A stretch of DNA of 64,000 bases, taken from Rhodanobacter denitrificans. GTDB taxonomy: Bacteria > Pseudomonadota > Gammaproteobacteria > Xanthomonadales > Rhodanobacteraceae. Positions 45,579 through 55,247 of the stretch are shown here, piece after piece. The notes beneath the pieces are model-generated. The model worked only from the letters and a program-made list of their open reading frames with translations, was not told the origin of the DNA and made no database searches. The position numbers were made by a program, and so were the translations under genes. The DNA lies in NCBI RefSeq assembly GCF_003335105.1, contig NZ_QFWQ01000006.1, positions 1 to 64,000 of the forward strand. The letters run 5' to 3'. Position 1 is the stretch's first letter; the number at the start of each line of letters is the position of its first letter.

Positions 45579-48233
45579 TCAGTGATTCAGCACGCTGTCG
45601 ACGATCTCCGCCAGGTTGCGGGAGAGCCCGTGGTGCCCGGCCAGTTCCACGATCGCCGCACGCGCAGCCTCGCGCCGCAACGGTTCCAGCCGCTGCCAGC
45701 CGTTGAACGCCGTGGCCAGCCGCGCCGCGACCTGCGGGTTCAGCGCATCCAGCGCCACCAGCCGTTCGGCCAGCAGCCGGTAGCCGGCGCCGTCGGTGCG
45801 GTGGAAACCGCTGGGGTTGTTGCGCACGAACGCACCCAGCAGCGACTGCACCCGGTTCGGGTTCTTCAGTGTGAACGCGGCGTCGCGCTCCAGCAGTCGC
45901 ACGCGCTCCAGTGCCGGTTCGCCCGGCAACTGCGCCTGCACCGCGAACCATTTGTCCAGAGCCAGCGCGTTGCCGGCGTGGCGCTCACGGTAATCACGCA
46001 GCGCCGCGGCGGCCTGCGGGGCGTCGCCGCGTAACAGCACGGACAGCGCGGCGAGGCGGTCGGTCATGCCGGGCGCCGCGCGGTATTGCGCGGCGGCCAG
46101 TTCGCCGGCGCCGGCAGGGTCGAGCAGTGCCAGCAATTCCAGCGCGCGGCGCTTTAGCCGGCGGCGCGCCTGGCTCGATGCATCGAGCTCGGTATTGGTA
46201 TGCGCGGCCAGCGCGGCATACCGCTGGCGCAAGGCCGCGGCACCCAGCCGTGCGGCCAGCCGCTGCTGCAGGGCCTGGCGCAAGTGATGGATGCGCTGCG
46301 GATCGATCGCGGTCTCGCGCTCGGCCAGCTCGATCTCGCCCGGCGGAGTCAGCAGGTCGGCCAGCAGCGCGTCGTCGATGACGGCGTGGTCGAACAACCG
46401 GGCCAGCGCATCGCACCAGGCCTGCAGGGCGGTACCGGCGGTGCTGTCGCGCAGATCCTCGTAGGCGCGTGCGGCCAGCTGCTGGCCGGCCTCCCAGCGG
46501 TTGAAGCCATCGGCGTCGTGACCCAGCAGCAGGGCCAGCTCGTCCGGCGTGTAGTCGCACTCCAGGATCACCGGCGCGGAGAATCCGCGCAGCAGCGACG
46601 GCACCGGCACGGTAGCGATGTTGGTGAAGACAAAACTCTGTTCGGCACGGTCGAGCACCACCACCTGCTCCGTGGCAGGTTTGGAAGTCTGGCCGTCCAG
46701 ATGCAGCGGCAGCATGTCGCCGTGCGGCGTGAACAGCGCCAGCTTGACCGGGATCGGCAGCGGCGGCCGTGCCTCGGCCGTGGCGACGCCGGCCATGTGC
46801 TGGGCCAGCGTCAGCGTGTAGGTGCGGGTAGCCGCGTCGTAGCGGCCATGCGCCTTCAACCGCGGCGTGCCGGCCTGGGCGTACCAGGCGAGGTAGGGCG
46901 TGAGGTCGGTGTCGTTCGCCTCGCCCAGCGCCGCGAGGAAATCCTCGAGCGTGGCGGCGCGGCCGTCGTTGCGCGCGAAGTACCGGTCCATGCCGCGGCG
47001 GAAGCCGTCCCGGCCCAGCGCGCCGGCGAGCATGCGCACCAGCTCGGCGCCTTTCTCGTAGACGGTGGCGGTGTAGAAGTTGTTGATCTCGCTGTACTGC
47101 GCCGGGCGCACCGGGTGCGCCAGCGGGCCGGCGTCCTCGGGGAACTGCGCGCGGCGCAGCAGGGCAACGTCCTCGATGCGCTTCAGCGGCGCCGAGTTCA
47201 TGTCGGCCGAGAAGCTCTGCTCGCGGAACACCGTGAGGCCTTCCTTCAGGCTGAGCTGGAACCAGTCGCGGCAGGTGACGCGGTTGCCGCTCCAGTTGTG
47301 GAAGTACTCGTGCGCCACCACCGCCTCGACGTGGCGGTATTCATCATCGGTGGTCGAATCCGGCTCGGCCAGCAGGCACTTCGCGTTGAAGATGTTGAGG
47401 CCTTTGTTCTCCATCGCGCCCATGTTGAAGTCGTGGGTGGCGACGACGTGGAACACGTCCAGGTCGTAGTTGCGGCCATAGGCCTGCTCGTCCCAGCGCA
47501 TCGCGCGTTCCAGCGCGTCCATCGCGTAGTGGCAGCGGTCGATCGCGTCGGCCTCGGCCCAGATCTTCAGTTGCACGGCGCGACCGTCGGCGGTGACGTA
47601 ATCGCGCCCGATCACTTCCAGATGGCCGGCGACCAGGGCGAACAGGTAACTCGGCTTCGGGTGCGGGTCGACGAAGCGTGCCCAGTGGCGGCCGCCATCC
47701 AGCTCGCCGGCGCCGTCCGGGTTGCCGCCGGCCAGCAGCACCGGGAAGCGCGTGCGGTCGGCGCGCAGGGTGACCGTGTAGCGGGAGAGCACGTCGGGCC
47801 GGTCGGGGAAGAAGGTGATGTGGCGGAAGCCCTCGGCCTCGCACTGGGTCAGCAGGAAGCCGCTCTCGCGCGGGCCGGACAGGTACAGGCCTTCCAGCGC
47901 AGTGTTCGCGGCCGGACGCAATCGCACGAGGGTTTCCAGCACGCTGCCGTCGCGGGCGCCGTCGACTTCCAGCACGCTGCCGTCGTAGCGGTACGCACTG
48001 GCAGGCAACTGCCTGCCGTCGAGCGCGATCGACAATAGCTGCAGGCCTTCGCCGTCCAGCCGCAACGGCGCGTCCTGCGCTGGGTCGCGGCGCAGCAGCA
48101 GGCGTGCCAGCACCTCGCTGGCGTCGATGCCGAGGTCGACATCCAGGTCGACCGTCTCGACCCGCCAGGCCGGCGCGCGGTAGTCGCGGAGGCGGATCAG
48201 GCCCTGAGCGGCGGGTTGCGACAGTGCGTGCAT
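45579..48233 (-). CDS. pepN: Aminopeptidase N (M1 family)
   Basis: This zinc aminopeptidase of the cytoplasm has 884 residues, near the length of E. coli PepN. The substrate-binding motif is GAMENKGLNIFN and the zinc site is HEYFHNWSGNRVTCRDWFQLS with the second Glu in LKEGLTVFREQ. The N-terminal beta domain and the C-terminal all-helical domain (ending GLSRNLAEIVDSVLNH) are complete. It is monocistronic and divergent from the aldose-epimerase-like gene. Confidence 0.97.
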   Translation of the reverse strand: MHALSQPAAQGLIRLRDYRAPAWRVETVDLDVDLGIDASEVLARLLLRRDPAQDAPLRLDGEGLQLLSIALDGRQLPASAYRYDGSVLEVDGARDGSVLETLVRLRPAANTALEGLYLSGPRESGFLLTQCEAEGFRHITFFPDRPDVLSRYTVTLRADRTRFPVLLAGGNPDGAGELDGGRHWARFVDPHPKPSYLFALVAGHLEVIGRDYVTADGRAVQLKIWAEADAIDRCHYAMDALERAMRWDEQAYGRNYDLDVFHVVATHDFNMGAMENKGLNIFNAKCLLAEPDSTTDDEYRHVEAVVAHEYFHNWSGNRVTCRDWFQLSLKEGLTVFREQSFSADMNSAPLKRIEDVALLRRAQFPEDAGPLAHPVRPAQYSEINNFYTATVYEKGAELVRMLAGALGRDGFRRGMDRYFARNDGRAATLEDFLAALGEANDTDLTPYLAWYAQAGTPRLKAHGRYDAATRTYTLTLAQHMAGVATAEARPPLPIPVKLALFTPHGDMLPLHLDGQTSKPATEQVVVLDRAEQSFVFTNIATVPVPSLLRGFSAPVILECDYTPDELALLLGHDADGFNRWEAGQQLAARAYEDLRDSTAGTALQAWCDALARLFDHAVIDDALLADLLTPPGEIELAERETAIDPQRIHHLRQALQQRLAARLGAAALRQRYAALAAHTNTELDASSQARRRLKRRALELLALLDPAGAGELAAAQYRAAPGMTDRLAALSVLLRGDAPQAAAALRDYRERHAGNALALDKWFAVQAQLPGEPALERVRLLERDAAFTLKNPNRVQSLLGAFVRNNPSGFHRTDGAGYRLLAERLVALDALNPQVAARLATAFNGWQRLEPLRREAARAAIVELAGHHGLSRNLAEIVDSVLNH

Positions 48234-48300
48234 GGGCTAACACAAAAGAATGGGGACTGGTCAGGGTAACATGGGGCGTTTCGGCCGCAGGAGAACCCCC

Positions 48301-49302
48301 GTGGATGCGACGCGATATGCCGTCGGACTTGACCGACTCGGCAGCCAGGACATCGTGGTGTTGACCGAGGCCGGCAGCGCCCGGCGCGTCCGCATCGCGC
48401 GGCATGGCGCGGCGCTGCTCAGCTTCGATGCGGGTGTTGCCGGGATCGCGCGCGATCTCGCCGACGGTTATCGCGACGCGGCGGAAGTCGCCATGCGCCC
48501 GGGCTCCCGCTTCGCGATCATGGCGCCGTTCGCCGGGCGCATCGCCGATGCGCGCTACCGCTTCGACGGCCAGTTGCAGGATCTGCAGCCCGGCGTGACC
48601 GGCGCCGCGCGGGCCAGCCGGCACGGTTTCGTGCGCGACGTGGATTTCGACCTCGCGGCACTCGATGCGGACGATGGCCGCGCGCAGGCCACCCTGACCA
48701 CTCGCGCAATCCGCCCGCAGCCCGGCTACCCGCATGCTATCGACCTTGCGGTGACGTTCACCCTCGACGCCGGCGGCCTCACCCTGGAGGCTTGCATGCG
48801 CAATGTCGGCGACCGCGCCGCGCCGTGCTTCTTCGGCTGGCATCCGTATTTTCGCGTGGCCGACGGCGAGGTCGACGACTGGCAACTGCAGATTCCCGCG
48901 CAGACCCTGATCCGCACCGGCGCTGACCTGATCGCGCTGGCCGGCGCGGAAGCCTACGTGGCGCTGGACGATGCGCCGGCCCTGGATTTTCGCGAGCCGC
49001 GGCTGATCGGCGACAGCATCATCGACCAGGGCTACACCGATCTCGACGCCGACGCCGACGGCCGCATCCGCACCCGCCTGCGCGATCCGGCCAGCGGCTT
49101 GGCCATCGCGGTGTGGCAGGAGCGCGGCGTGATGCATGCGTTCACCGCGGATACGGTGAGCCGCGATGCGCGCCGCTCGGTGGCACTGGAGCCGATGGAG
49201 TGCATGGCCGACGCGTTCAACCGGCCCGAGTGCGCCGCGGCGATCCGGCTCGAACCCGGCGCCGAGCGCCGTTTCCGTTGTGGCGTGGAGATCGAACCGT
49301 GA
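48301..49302 (+). CDS. Aldose 1-epimerase-like protein
   Basis: This is a cytoplasmic mutarotase-fold protein of 333 residues. Family segments are RFAIMAPFAGRIADARYRF (start of the sugar pocket), SRHGFVRDVDF with the first catalytic His, CFFGWHPYFRV with the second, and ALEPMECMADAFN with the base Glu. The GTG at 48301 has AGGAGA at a good distance and is preferred over the ATG at 48250. Its TGA overlaps the next ATG (TGATG), so it is coupled to the dehydratase gene. The natural sugar is unknown. Confidence 0.85.
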   Translation: MDATRYAVGLDRLGSQDIVVLTEAGSARRVRIARHGAALLSFDAGVAGIARDLADGYRDAAEVAMRPGSRFAIMAPFAGRIADARYRFDGQLQDLQPGVTGAARASRHGFVRDVDFDLAALDADDGRAQATLTTRAIRPQPGYPHAIDLAVTFTLDAGGLTLEACMRNVGDRAAPCFFGWHPYFRVADGEVDDWQLQIPAQTLIRTGADLIALAGAEAYVALDDAPALDFREPRLIGDSIIDQGYTDLDADADGRIRTRLRDPASGLAIAVWQERGVMHAFTADTVSRDARRSVALEPMECMADAFNRPECAAAIRLEPGAERRFRCGVEIEP

Positions 49303-50249
49303 TGGATGCCTTGCCCAGCTTCGATGACATCCGTGACGCCGCTGCGCGCATCGCGCCGTACGCCAGCGTCACGCCGGTGCTGCGCAGCGCGGCGCTGGAC
49401 GCCCTGAGCGGCGCCTCGCTGCATTTCAAGTGCGAGAACCTCCAGCGCGGCGGCGCGTTCAAGTTCCGCGGCGCCTGCAATGCGGTGTGGTCGCTCGACG
49501 ACGAACAGGCCGCGCGCGGCGTGGTCACCCATTCTTCCGGCAACCACGGCAACGCGCTGGCGCTGGCCGCCGCCACCCGCGGCATCGCCGCGCACGTAGT
49601 GGTGCCGGAAGGCGCGGTGCGCGCCAAGCTGGAGGCGATCGAGCGCGCCGGTGCCACCCTGCACCGCTGCGCAGCGACGCAGGCCGCGCGCGAGGCGAAG
49701 TGCGCCGAGGTGCAGCGCGCCACCGGCGCGGAGCTGGTGCATCCGTATGCCGACACCCGGGTGATGGCCGGCCAGGGCACCCTTGTGCTGGAACTGCTGC
49801 AGCAATCACCGGGGCTGGACGTGCTGATCACGCCGGTCGGCGGCGGCGGCCTGGCCAGCGGCGTGGCGATTGCCGCGCACGGCATCGATCCGGCACTGGC
49901 GCTGTTCGGCGCCGAGCCGCTGGGCGCCGACGACGCGGTGCAATCGCTGGCGCACGGCACGCGGGTCACCACGGTGGTGCCCGACACGGTCTGCGACGGC
50001 CTGCGCGCGCTGGTCGGCGAGCGCAATCTGGAGGCGCTGCGCACGCATCGCGTCGAGGTGATCACGGTCAGCGACGCCGAAACCGTCGCTGCGATGCAGC
50101 TGCTGTGGTCGGAGCTGAAGCAGGTGGTGGAAGTGTCCAGCGCCACCGTGCTGGCGGCGATCCTCAGGCAACCGCAGCGCTTCGCCGGCCGGCGGGTCGG
50201 CGTGGTGCTGACGGGCGGCAACGTGGATCTGCAGGCGTTGCCCTGGTAG
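49302..50249 (+). CDS. PLP-dependent threonine dehydratase / serine racemase
   Basis: The 315-residue fold-type II PLP enzyme has the Schiff-base Lys in GGAFKFRGACN, the substrate loop SSGNHGNALALAA and the phosphate-binding GGGGLASG. It is short and lacks the C-terminal ACT regulatory domain of biosynthetic IlvA, so it is a catabolic-type threonine/serine dehydratase or a serine racemase. Its ATG overlaps the stop of the aldose-epimerase-like gene by one base. The pairing with a sugar epimerase does not point to a known pathway. Confidence 0.88.
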   Translation: MDALPSFDDIRDAAARIAPYASVTPVLRSAALDALSGASLHFKCENLQRGGAFKFRGACNAVWSLDDEQAARGVVTHSSGNHGNALALAAATRGIAAHVVVPEGAVRAKLEAIERAGATLHRCAATQAAREAKCAEVQRATGAELVHPYADTRVMAGQGTLVLELLQQSPGLDVLITPVGGGGLASGVAIAAHGIDPALALFGAEPLGADDAVQSLAHGTRVTTVVPDTVCDGLRALVGERNLEALRTHRVEVITVSDAETVAAMQLLWSELKQVVEVSSATVLAAILRQPQRFAGRRVGVVLTGGNVDLQALPW

Positions 50250-50262
50250 GCGCGAGGGCGGA

Positions 50263-51378
50263 TCAGCCCGGCACGGATTCCGTCGCCGCGCTGCCGCTGG
50301 TCGGCGCGTCCTCATCGGAAGCGACGGCAGGCATATGGCGCGCGAGGGCGTGGAGGTCCAGCTGGCCGACCGGGATCGGCGTGTAGTCCGCGCCGAAGGC
50401 CACCTCGCCCGGCCGCCAGCCGGCGGGCTGGCGCACGGCGACCCAGAAACGTTTCAGCGCAGCCCAGTGCAACCCGACCAGGCCGTAGTTATTGTCGGCG
50501 TCGACGATCGGGTCGCCCACGCCGGTCGGCCGCGGCGGCTCGCCGTACAGCGCCGTGCCGAACAGCACGTCCCACACCGAGAGCACCTGGCCGTAGTTGC
50601 AGTTGTGCAGCGTCGGCCGCTCGGGGTCGACCAGCATGTGGTGCAGGCGGTGGAACTTCGGGGCCACGAACACGCGGTCCAACACGCGGCCGAAGCCCAG
50701 CCGCACGTTGGTATGCGAGAAGTTCTGCACCAGTTCACCGATCAGCATCAGCCAGGCGAACTCGTCCGGGTCGACGCCGATCACCAGGCCCACCGTGGCG
50801 AGGATCATCGACTGGATGAAGCCGTCCACGAGACTGCCGCGGTCGTTGGTCCAGCAGCTCATCTGGCGCGTGCTGTGGTGCATGCTGTGCAGCGCCCACC
50901 ACCACGGAATCGCATGCTGGGTGCGGTGCATCCAGTAGTACACGAAGTCGTAGATCACGTAGTAGACGGCAAACAGCACGTAGGGATGCTGGTTGAACCA
51001 CGGCACCCAGTGGGTCAGCGCCAGCGCCGAGCCGGTGCTCGAGGTGGCACTGTCGGTACCGCCGAACAGATGGCTGAACGGGGTCAGCACCAGGTAGGTA
51101 AACAGCGGGAAGATGCCCAGCAGCATCAGCAGCGTGTAATTGCGGTCGACCCGGGTCAGCCGGCGGTCGCTCCAGCGCTCGGCGGGAAACCATGTCTCCA
51201 GCGGGCGGAAGATGAAGCCGATGATGCCCACCTGCAGCGCCGCGATCAGCAGCGCGGCGGCGATATCGTCGGGGTTGCCGCTCAAGCCGTCCAGGTGCAG
51301 CGCATCCAGCAGCGGCACGACGGCATGTGCGCTCAGCCAGCTGACCCAGTGAGCCCACAGTTGGGATAGATCGAACAT
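50263..51378 (-). CDS. Sterol desaturase / fatty acid hydroxylase family protein
   Basis: This integral membrane di-iron enzyme has 371 residues. The His clusters needed for metal binding are present: HRTQH near residue 151, HSMHHS near 164 and HRLHHM near 244, among four or five membrane spans. The family hydroxylates or desaturates lipids or sterols with molecular oxygen; the actual substrate is unknown. The product is longer at its C-terminus than the minimal family, with an extra acidic/Pro-rich tail. The gene is convergent with the dehydratase gene and upstream of nothing on its strand. Confidence 0.88.
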   Translation of the reverse strand: MFDLSQLWAHWVSWLSAHAVVPLLDALHLDGLSGNPDDIAAALLIAALQVGIIGFIFRPLETWFPAERWSDRRLTRVDRNYTLLMLLGIFPLFTYLVLTPFSHLFGGTDSATSSTGSALALTHWVPWFNQHPYVLFAVYYVIYDFVYYWMHRTQHAIPWWWALHSMHHSTRQMSCWTNDRGSLVDGFIQSMILATVGLVIGVDPDEFAWLMLIGELVQNFSHTNVRLGFGRVLDRVFVAPKFHRLHHMLVDPERPTLHNCNYGQVLSVWDVLFGTALYGEPPRPTGVGDPIVDADNNYGLVGLHWAALKRFWVAVRQPAGWRPGEVAFGADYTPIPVGQLDLHALARHMPAVASDEDAPTSGSAATESVPG

Positions 51379-51446
51379 CGACGTTTCTTCGGTTTCGGCA
51401 GCTGTGCATCATATCGCCGCGCGAAAGCCCGCACGCTGAATGGCGG

Positions 51447-52328
51447 TCAGGGGCGCCGCCGCGCGCCCACGCCGCTGACCGCGGCCAGGCCCAGCAGCAC
51501 GAACACGATGCCGAGCAGTTCCATCGGCGACGGCTGCTCGTGCAGGATCAGCCAGGCCAGCAGCACGCTGACGATCGGCACGCCCAGGCTGGACACGCTG
51601 GCCACCGTGGTCGGCAGCCGCTGCAGCACGATCGACCACAGCCACCAGGCCAGGCTGGAGGCCAGCAGCACGCTGTAGGTCAGGCCGCCGATGAAGATCC
51701 AGTTCCACTCGATCGTGCGCTCCGGCACCGCCAGCGCGATCACGCCGAGCGCGCTGCCGCCCAGCAGCATCTGCCACGCCGTGAGGCTGAGCACCGATGG
51801 CGCATGTCGCTGGAACAACCGCTTGCTGAGCACCGTGCCGGCGGCCCAGGCGACACCGCCGCCGATCGCCAGTGTGGTGCTGAGCGTGCTGCCCATGGTG
51901 CGCCACGGTTCGATGATGCATAGCAATCCGAGTGCGGCCAGCGCCAGCCCCAGCCAGTGTCGAGCGGTCGGTCGGTCGCCCAGCAGCAGCCAGGCCAGCA
52001 GCACCGCCCAGAACGGCATGGTGTAGGCCAGCAGCGCGACGTGGCCGGCGCCGCCGTCGAGCAGCGCCCATTGCTCCAACCCCTGGAACGCGCTGGTCTG
52101 GCACAGGCCGATCAGCAGTGTCGGCAGCAACGGCGGCGGGTGCAGCGATTGCCGCGACAGCAGCAGTGCGGCGAACAGCACGGCGGCACCGAGCAGGTAG
52201 CGCAATGCGGCGAAGTGGAACGGTCCGGCGTACGCCAGCACCTGTTTCATCACGACCCAGCTGTAGGCCCAGATCAGGATGGTGACGAGCAACGCGGACA
52301 GTGCGCCGCGCGATGGCGAGGGAGGCAT
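51447..52328 (-). CDS. EamA-family (DMT) transporter
   Basis: This inner-membrane permease of 293 residues has ten predicted helices in two EamA repeats (first half GALSALLVTILIWAYSWVV..., second half LAIGGGVAWAAGTVLSKRL...). Such proteins export amino acids or metabolites; the substrate cannot be read from the sequence. It has no operon partner: a gap of 68 bases separates it from the hydroxylase gene. Confidence 0.87.
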   Translation of the reverse strand: MPPSPSRGALSALLVTILIWAYSWVVMKQVLAYAGPFHFAALRYLLGAAVLFAALLLSRQSLHPPPLLPTLLIGLCQTSAFQGLEQWALLDGGAGHVALLAYTMPFWAVLLAWLLLGDRPTARHWLGLALAALGLLCIIEPWRTMGSTLSTTLAIGGGVAWAAGTVLSKRLFQRHAPSVLSLTAWQMLLGGSALGVIALAVPERTIEWNWIFIGGLTYSVLLASSLAWWLWSIVLQRLPTTVASVSSLGVPIVSVLLAWLILHEQPSPMELLGIVFVLLGLAAVSGVGARRRP

Positions 52329-52407
52329 GGGAAACCGGCACGGAGTGAGGCGACAAGTCTAGCGGCCTGGGTTACGTTGTGCGCCACCCATCGACCATCC
52401 GCCAGCC

Positions 52408-52986
52408 ATGACCGAGACCCCCGAACTTCAGCGCTGCCACTGGGCCACGGGCAACGATGCGCTGATGCGCGATTACCACGACACCGAGTGGGGCGTGCCG
52501 CTGCATGACGACCACGCGCTGTTCGAATTTCTCTGCCTCGAAGGCGCCCAGGCCGGCCTGTCCTGGCGCACCGTGCTGGCCAAGCGCGGGAACTACCGCA
52601 AGGCCTTCCACCACTTCGAGATCGAGCGCGTTGCCGCGATGAAGGACCGCGAACTGGAAAAGCTGCTGCTCGATCCCGGCATCATCCGCAACCGGCTGAA
52701 GATCTCGGCCGCGCGCGACAACGCAGTCGCGGCGCGGCAGGTGATCGCGGAGTTTGGCAGTCTGGACGTCTATCTGTGGTCGTTCGTCGACGGCAGGACG
52801 CTGCGCAACCGCTGGCGCGAACGGGCCGAGGTGCCGGCCAGCACCGAGTTGTCCGACCGCATGAGCAGGGCGCTCAGGAAGCGTGGCTTCCGCTTCGTCG
52901 GCAGCACCATCTGCTACTCGCTGCTGCAGGCCACCGGGATGGTCAACGACCACCTGACGGGTTGTTTCCGCCACCGGCAGGTGTGA
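52408..52986 (+). CDS. tag: DNA-3-methyladenine glycosylase I
   Basis: Tag excises 3-methyladenine from DNA. The product has 192 residues. The family start is RCHWATGNDALMRDYHDTEWG, with zinc ligands and active-site Glu (Cys near residue 10, EWGVPLHDD, FEFLCLEGAQAGLSW), and the C-terminal pair of zinc His/Cys is in GMVNDHLTGCFRH. Length matches the E. coli enzyme (187). It is divergent from the EamA gene with about 80 bases between. Confidence 0.96.
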   Translation: MTETPELQRCHWATGNDALMRDYHDTEWGVPLHDDHALFEFLCLEGAQAGLSWRTVLAKRGNYRKAFHHFEIERVAAMKDRELEKLLLDPGIIRNRLKISAARDNAVAARQVIAEFGSLDVYLWSFVDGRTLRNRWRERAEVPASTELSDRMSRALRKRGFRFVGSTICYSLLQATGMVNDHLTGCFRHRQV

Positions 52987-53290
52987 TCGAGGCGTCGCCT
53001 GGCGGTGCAGGAAATTGCGTGCCGGGCCGTCGCGCGGCACGCGAAATGTGCGCCCCTTCACACTAACGAGACATGTTTGAACGCTTGCCTTCACGCGGGC
53101 AAAACGCGTGCTGAATGGCGTGACGCCTGCACTTGTGAATTTCCTGTTCCGCGATGGAAGCTGCGCAGGTCGAAGCCGGTCGTTCGCTGCGTTCAATGGG
53201 CATCGCGACGGGCATCGAAGCATCGCAGGGGAACAGCAACGCATCTGGCCATGTCCAGTCATCCTTGACCGCAACACTCGGAGGCACTCA
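52987..53290. other. Intergenic stretch of about 300 bases
   Basis: No gene is seen. GCGTGCCG (53017-53024) and CGGCACGC (53035-53042) form a hairpin downstream of tag without a T-run. The rest is the upstream region of the Thr-rich protein; no clear promoter pair stands out. Confidence 0.6.
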
Positions 53291-54049
53291 ATGAAATCAC
53301 GTCATCTCATGCTCAAGCTGGCCAGTGCCGCCGTGCTCACTGCGCTGGCCGCCTCGCCGGTGCTGGCGCAGACCACCGGCACCACGACGACTACGACCAC
53401 TACCACCACCACGACCACCCATGAATCGACCACGCTGAGCAACCAGTTCGGCACGTTCGCCGGTTCGACCATGAACTCGCAGGCACTGGTGCAGGGGTTG
53501 CGCAACGGCACCTCGATCACGCTCACCGGGCCGGCTCCCACGACAACGACGACGGGTACGACCACGGGCACCACCACGGTATCGACGACCTTCCAGCCGG
53601 CCACAGGCCCGATGGGCTACGGCAACGTGAAGATTGCGCTGTCGCTGGCCGAAGCGACGCTCGCCAAGGCCGGCATCACCGATCCGACTGCCGCCGAGGT
53701 GGCTGCCGCACTGAACGGCGGCACCCTGGTACTGGCCAGCGGCACCAGCATCGACCTGAAAGGCGTGCTGGCTCAGCGCGCCGCCGGCGAGGGCTGGGGC
53801 CAGATCGCCAAGGCCGACGGTTTCAAGCTCGGCGACGTGATGCGCTCGCCGAAGGCGGTCGGCAACGCCGCCGCGAACGGGCATGCGCACGTTCACGTGG
53901 AAAAGGTCGAGGTGGCCAAGGTGCACGGCGTCGATCGTTCGAGCAAGCCGGAGCACGTGGCCAAGGCTGATCGCCCCGATCGCCCGGATCGTCCAAGCCG
54001 GCCGGAGCGCCCCGAGCATCCCGATCACTCCGGTCGTCCGGGCGGTTGA
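53291..54049 (+). CDS. Thr-rich secreted protein
   Basis: The 252-residue product starts MKSRHLMLKLASAAVLTALAAS with a signal peptide cleaved near LAQ. The mature protein begins with a nearly pure Thr run (TTG followed by 13 Thr), a second Thr-rich stretch near 88-102, a folded middle domain (about 110-190: NVKIALSLAEATLAKAGI and GTSIDLKGVLAQRAAGEGWGQIAKADGFKLG) and a C-terminal charged repeat built of RPDRPDRPSRPERP units. The ATG at 53291 has CGGAGG upstream. No family is recognised; the tail could be disordered and surface-exposed. It is followed by a strong hairpin and then by the barrel gene. Confidence 0.75.
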   Translation: MKSRHLMLKLASAAVLTALAASPVLAQTTGTTTTTTTTTTTTTHESTTLSNQFGTFAGSTMNSQALVQGLRNGTSITLTGPAPTTTTTGTTTGTTTVSTTFQPATGPMGYGNVKIALSLAEATLAKAGITDPTAAEVAAALNGGTLVLASGTSIDLKGVLAQRAAGEGWGQIAKADGFKLGDVMRSPKAVGNAAANGHAHVHVEKVEVAKVHGVDRSSKPEHVAKADRPDRPDRPSRPERPEHPDHSGRPGG

Positions 54050-54078
54050 GTCCGGAGTTCGACATTATGTGGCAGTTC

Positions 54079-54107
54079 CGCAGGCCCGGTATGATGCCGG
54101 GCCTGCG
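54079..54107 (+). terminator. Hairpin between the Thr-rich and barrel genes
   Basis: CGCAGGCCCGG (54079-54089) pairs perfectly with CCGGGCCTGCG (54097-54107) around TATGATG. A short T-containing stretch follows, so it may reduce read-through into the barrel gene. Confidence 0.6.
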
Positions 54108-54139
54108 TTCATCGTTCTAACAGCAAGGAAACCCTATTC

Positions 54140-54970
54140 ATGCGTAACCCACAACACTGGATGATCGTCGGCGGACTGCTGCTGGTCGGAGCACCGGCGG
54201 CTCATGCCGCCACGTCCGACAGCGGCCAGTTCAGCCTCTCCGCAGGCGCGAACTACAGCAGCGGCAAGTACGGAACCACCGCCACCACCGACATCTGGTC
54301 GGTGCCGGTCACCGCCGAGTATGACGTCGACCGCTGGACGTTCAAGCTGGTCGTGCCGTACATCAACATCAGCGGCGCGGACAACGTGATTCCCGGCGTG
54401 GGCAAGGTGAAGAACAACAACCCGAATGGGCGCGGCCACGGCAAGGGCGGCCTGCCGCCCGTGCCGGGCACGACGACCACTGGTTCGGCATCGGGCCTCG
54501 GCGACGTCACCGCTTCGGCCGGCTACGAATTGTTCACCAACGCCGACCGCACCGCCGGGCTCGATCTCACCGGTAAGGTGAAGTTCGGCACCGCCGACGA
54601 GAACAAGGGCCTCGGCACCGGCAAGAACGATTACGGCCTCTCGCTCGACACTTACAAGGTGATGGGCGACTGGACCGCGTTCGGCGGCGTCGGCTGGATG
54701 AAGTACACCAGCTCGCAGTACATCCAGCTGAAGAACGGTTTCAACGCGAACGTCGGCATGGGCTACAAGCTCGGCGGCAGCGATGACATCGGTGCCTACT
54801 ATTACTACCGCGAGCGGATCGCCACCGGCGGCGCGCCGCAGAGCGAGGTGACCGGCTACTGGAACCACAAGTTCAACGACAGCCTGCGCCTGCAGGCCTA
54901 CGTGCTCGGCGGTTTCGCCAACGGCAGCCCGGATTACGGCGTGGGCGCGTCGCTGAAGTTCAGCTTCTGA
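54140..54970 (+). CDS. Outer-membrane beta-barrel protein
   Basis: This 276-residue protein has a signal peptide (ends AHAATS near residue 24) and a series of amphipathic strands with aromatic girdles (FSLSAGANYSSGKY, WTFKLVVPYINIS, GLDLTGKVKFG, YGVGASLKFSF) ending in Phe. It resembles the transporter-type barrel family related to meta-pathway phenol transport proteins. A Gly/Asn-rich exposed loop (about 95-125) contains a GTTTTG motif, echoing the Thr tracts of the gene before. GGA precedes the ATG. Substrate is unknown. Confidence 0.8.
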   Translation: MRNPQHWMIVGGLLLVGAPAAHAATSDSGQFSLSAGANYSSGKYGTTATTDIWSVPVTAEYDVDRWTFKLVVPYINISGADNVIPGVGKVKNNNPNGRGHGKGGLPPVPGTTTTGSASGLGDVTASAGYELFTNADRTAGLDLTGKVKFGTADENKGLGTGKNDYGLSLDTYKVMGDWTAFGGVGWMKYTSSQYIQLKNGFNANVGMGYKLGGSDDIGAYYYYRERIATGGAPQSEVTGYWNHKFNDSLRLQAYVLGGFANGSPDYGVGASLKFSF

Positions 54971-55027
54971 AGAAACATCGGGGGCCTCGCGTCGAGTCTT
55001 AGGTCTGCCCGAAAGTTTCCGAGCCCC

Positions 55028-55057
55028 GGCTCCGTGCGTCTGCACGGAGCCTTTTTT
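55028..55057 (+). terminator. Intrinsic terminator after the barrel gene
   Basis: GGCTCCGTGC (55028-55037) pairs with GCACGGAGCC (55042-55051) around GTCT, followed by six T. Confidence 0.93.
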
Positions 55058-55247
55058 CATTCTGGCGATCGCACATGGGTCCGTGGAAACGGAGCCAGGA
55101 TGAGCCAGTCCGGATTTGACGGACACCTTCGATCAGGGACGGCCCTCAACGGCGTGTTGATGGCCAAGCATCGTGAGTCAAGGCGCGAAGCGGTCAGGCC
55201 ATTCGAACGCCGGGCCGCCGGCTGCGGCCACGCCCCCAGGCTCCTGC

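Noticed and set aside
53375-53420. Phase-variable tandem repeat or CRISPR-like array
   Set aside because: The Thr tract is encoded by mixed ACN codons, not by a uniform repeat unit, and there are no spacers.
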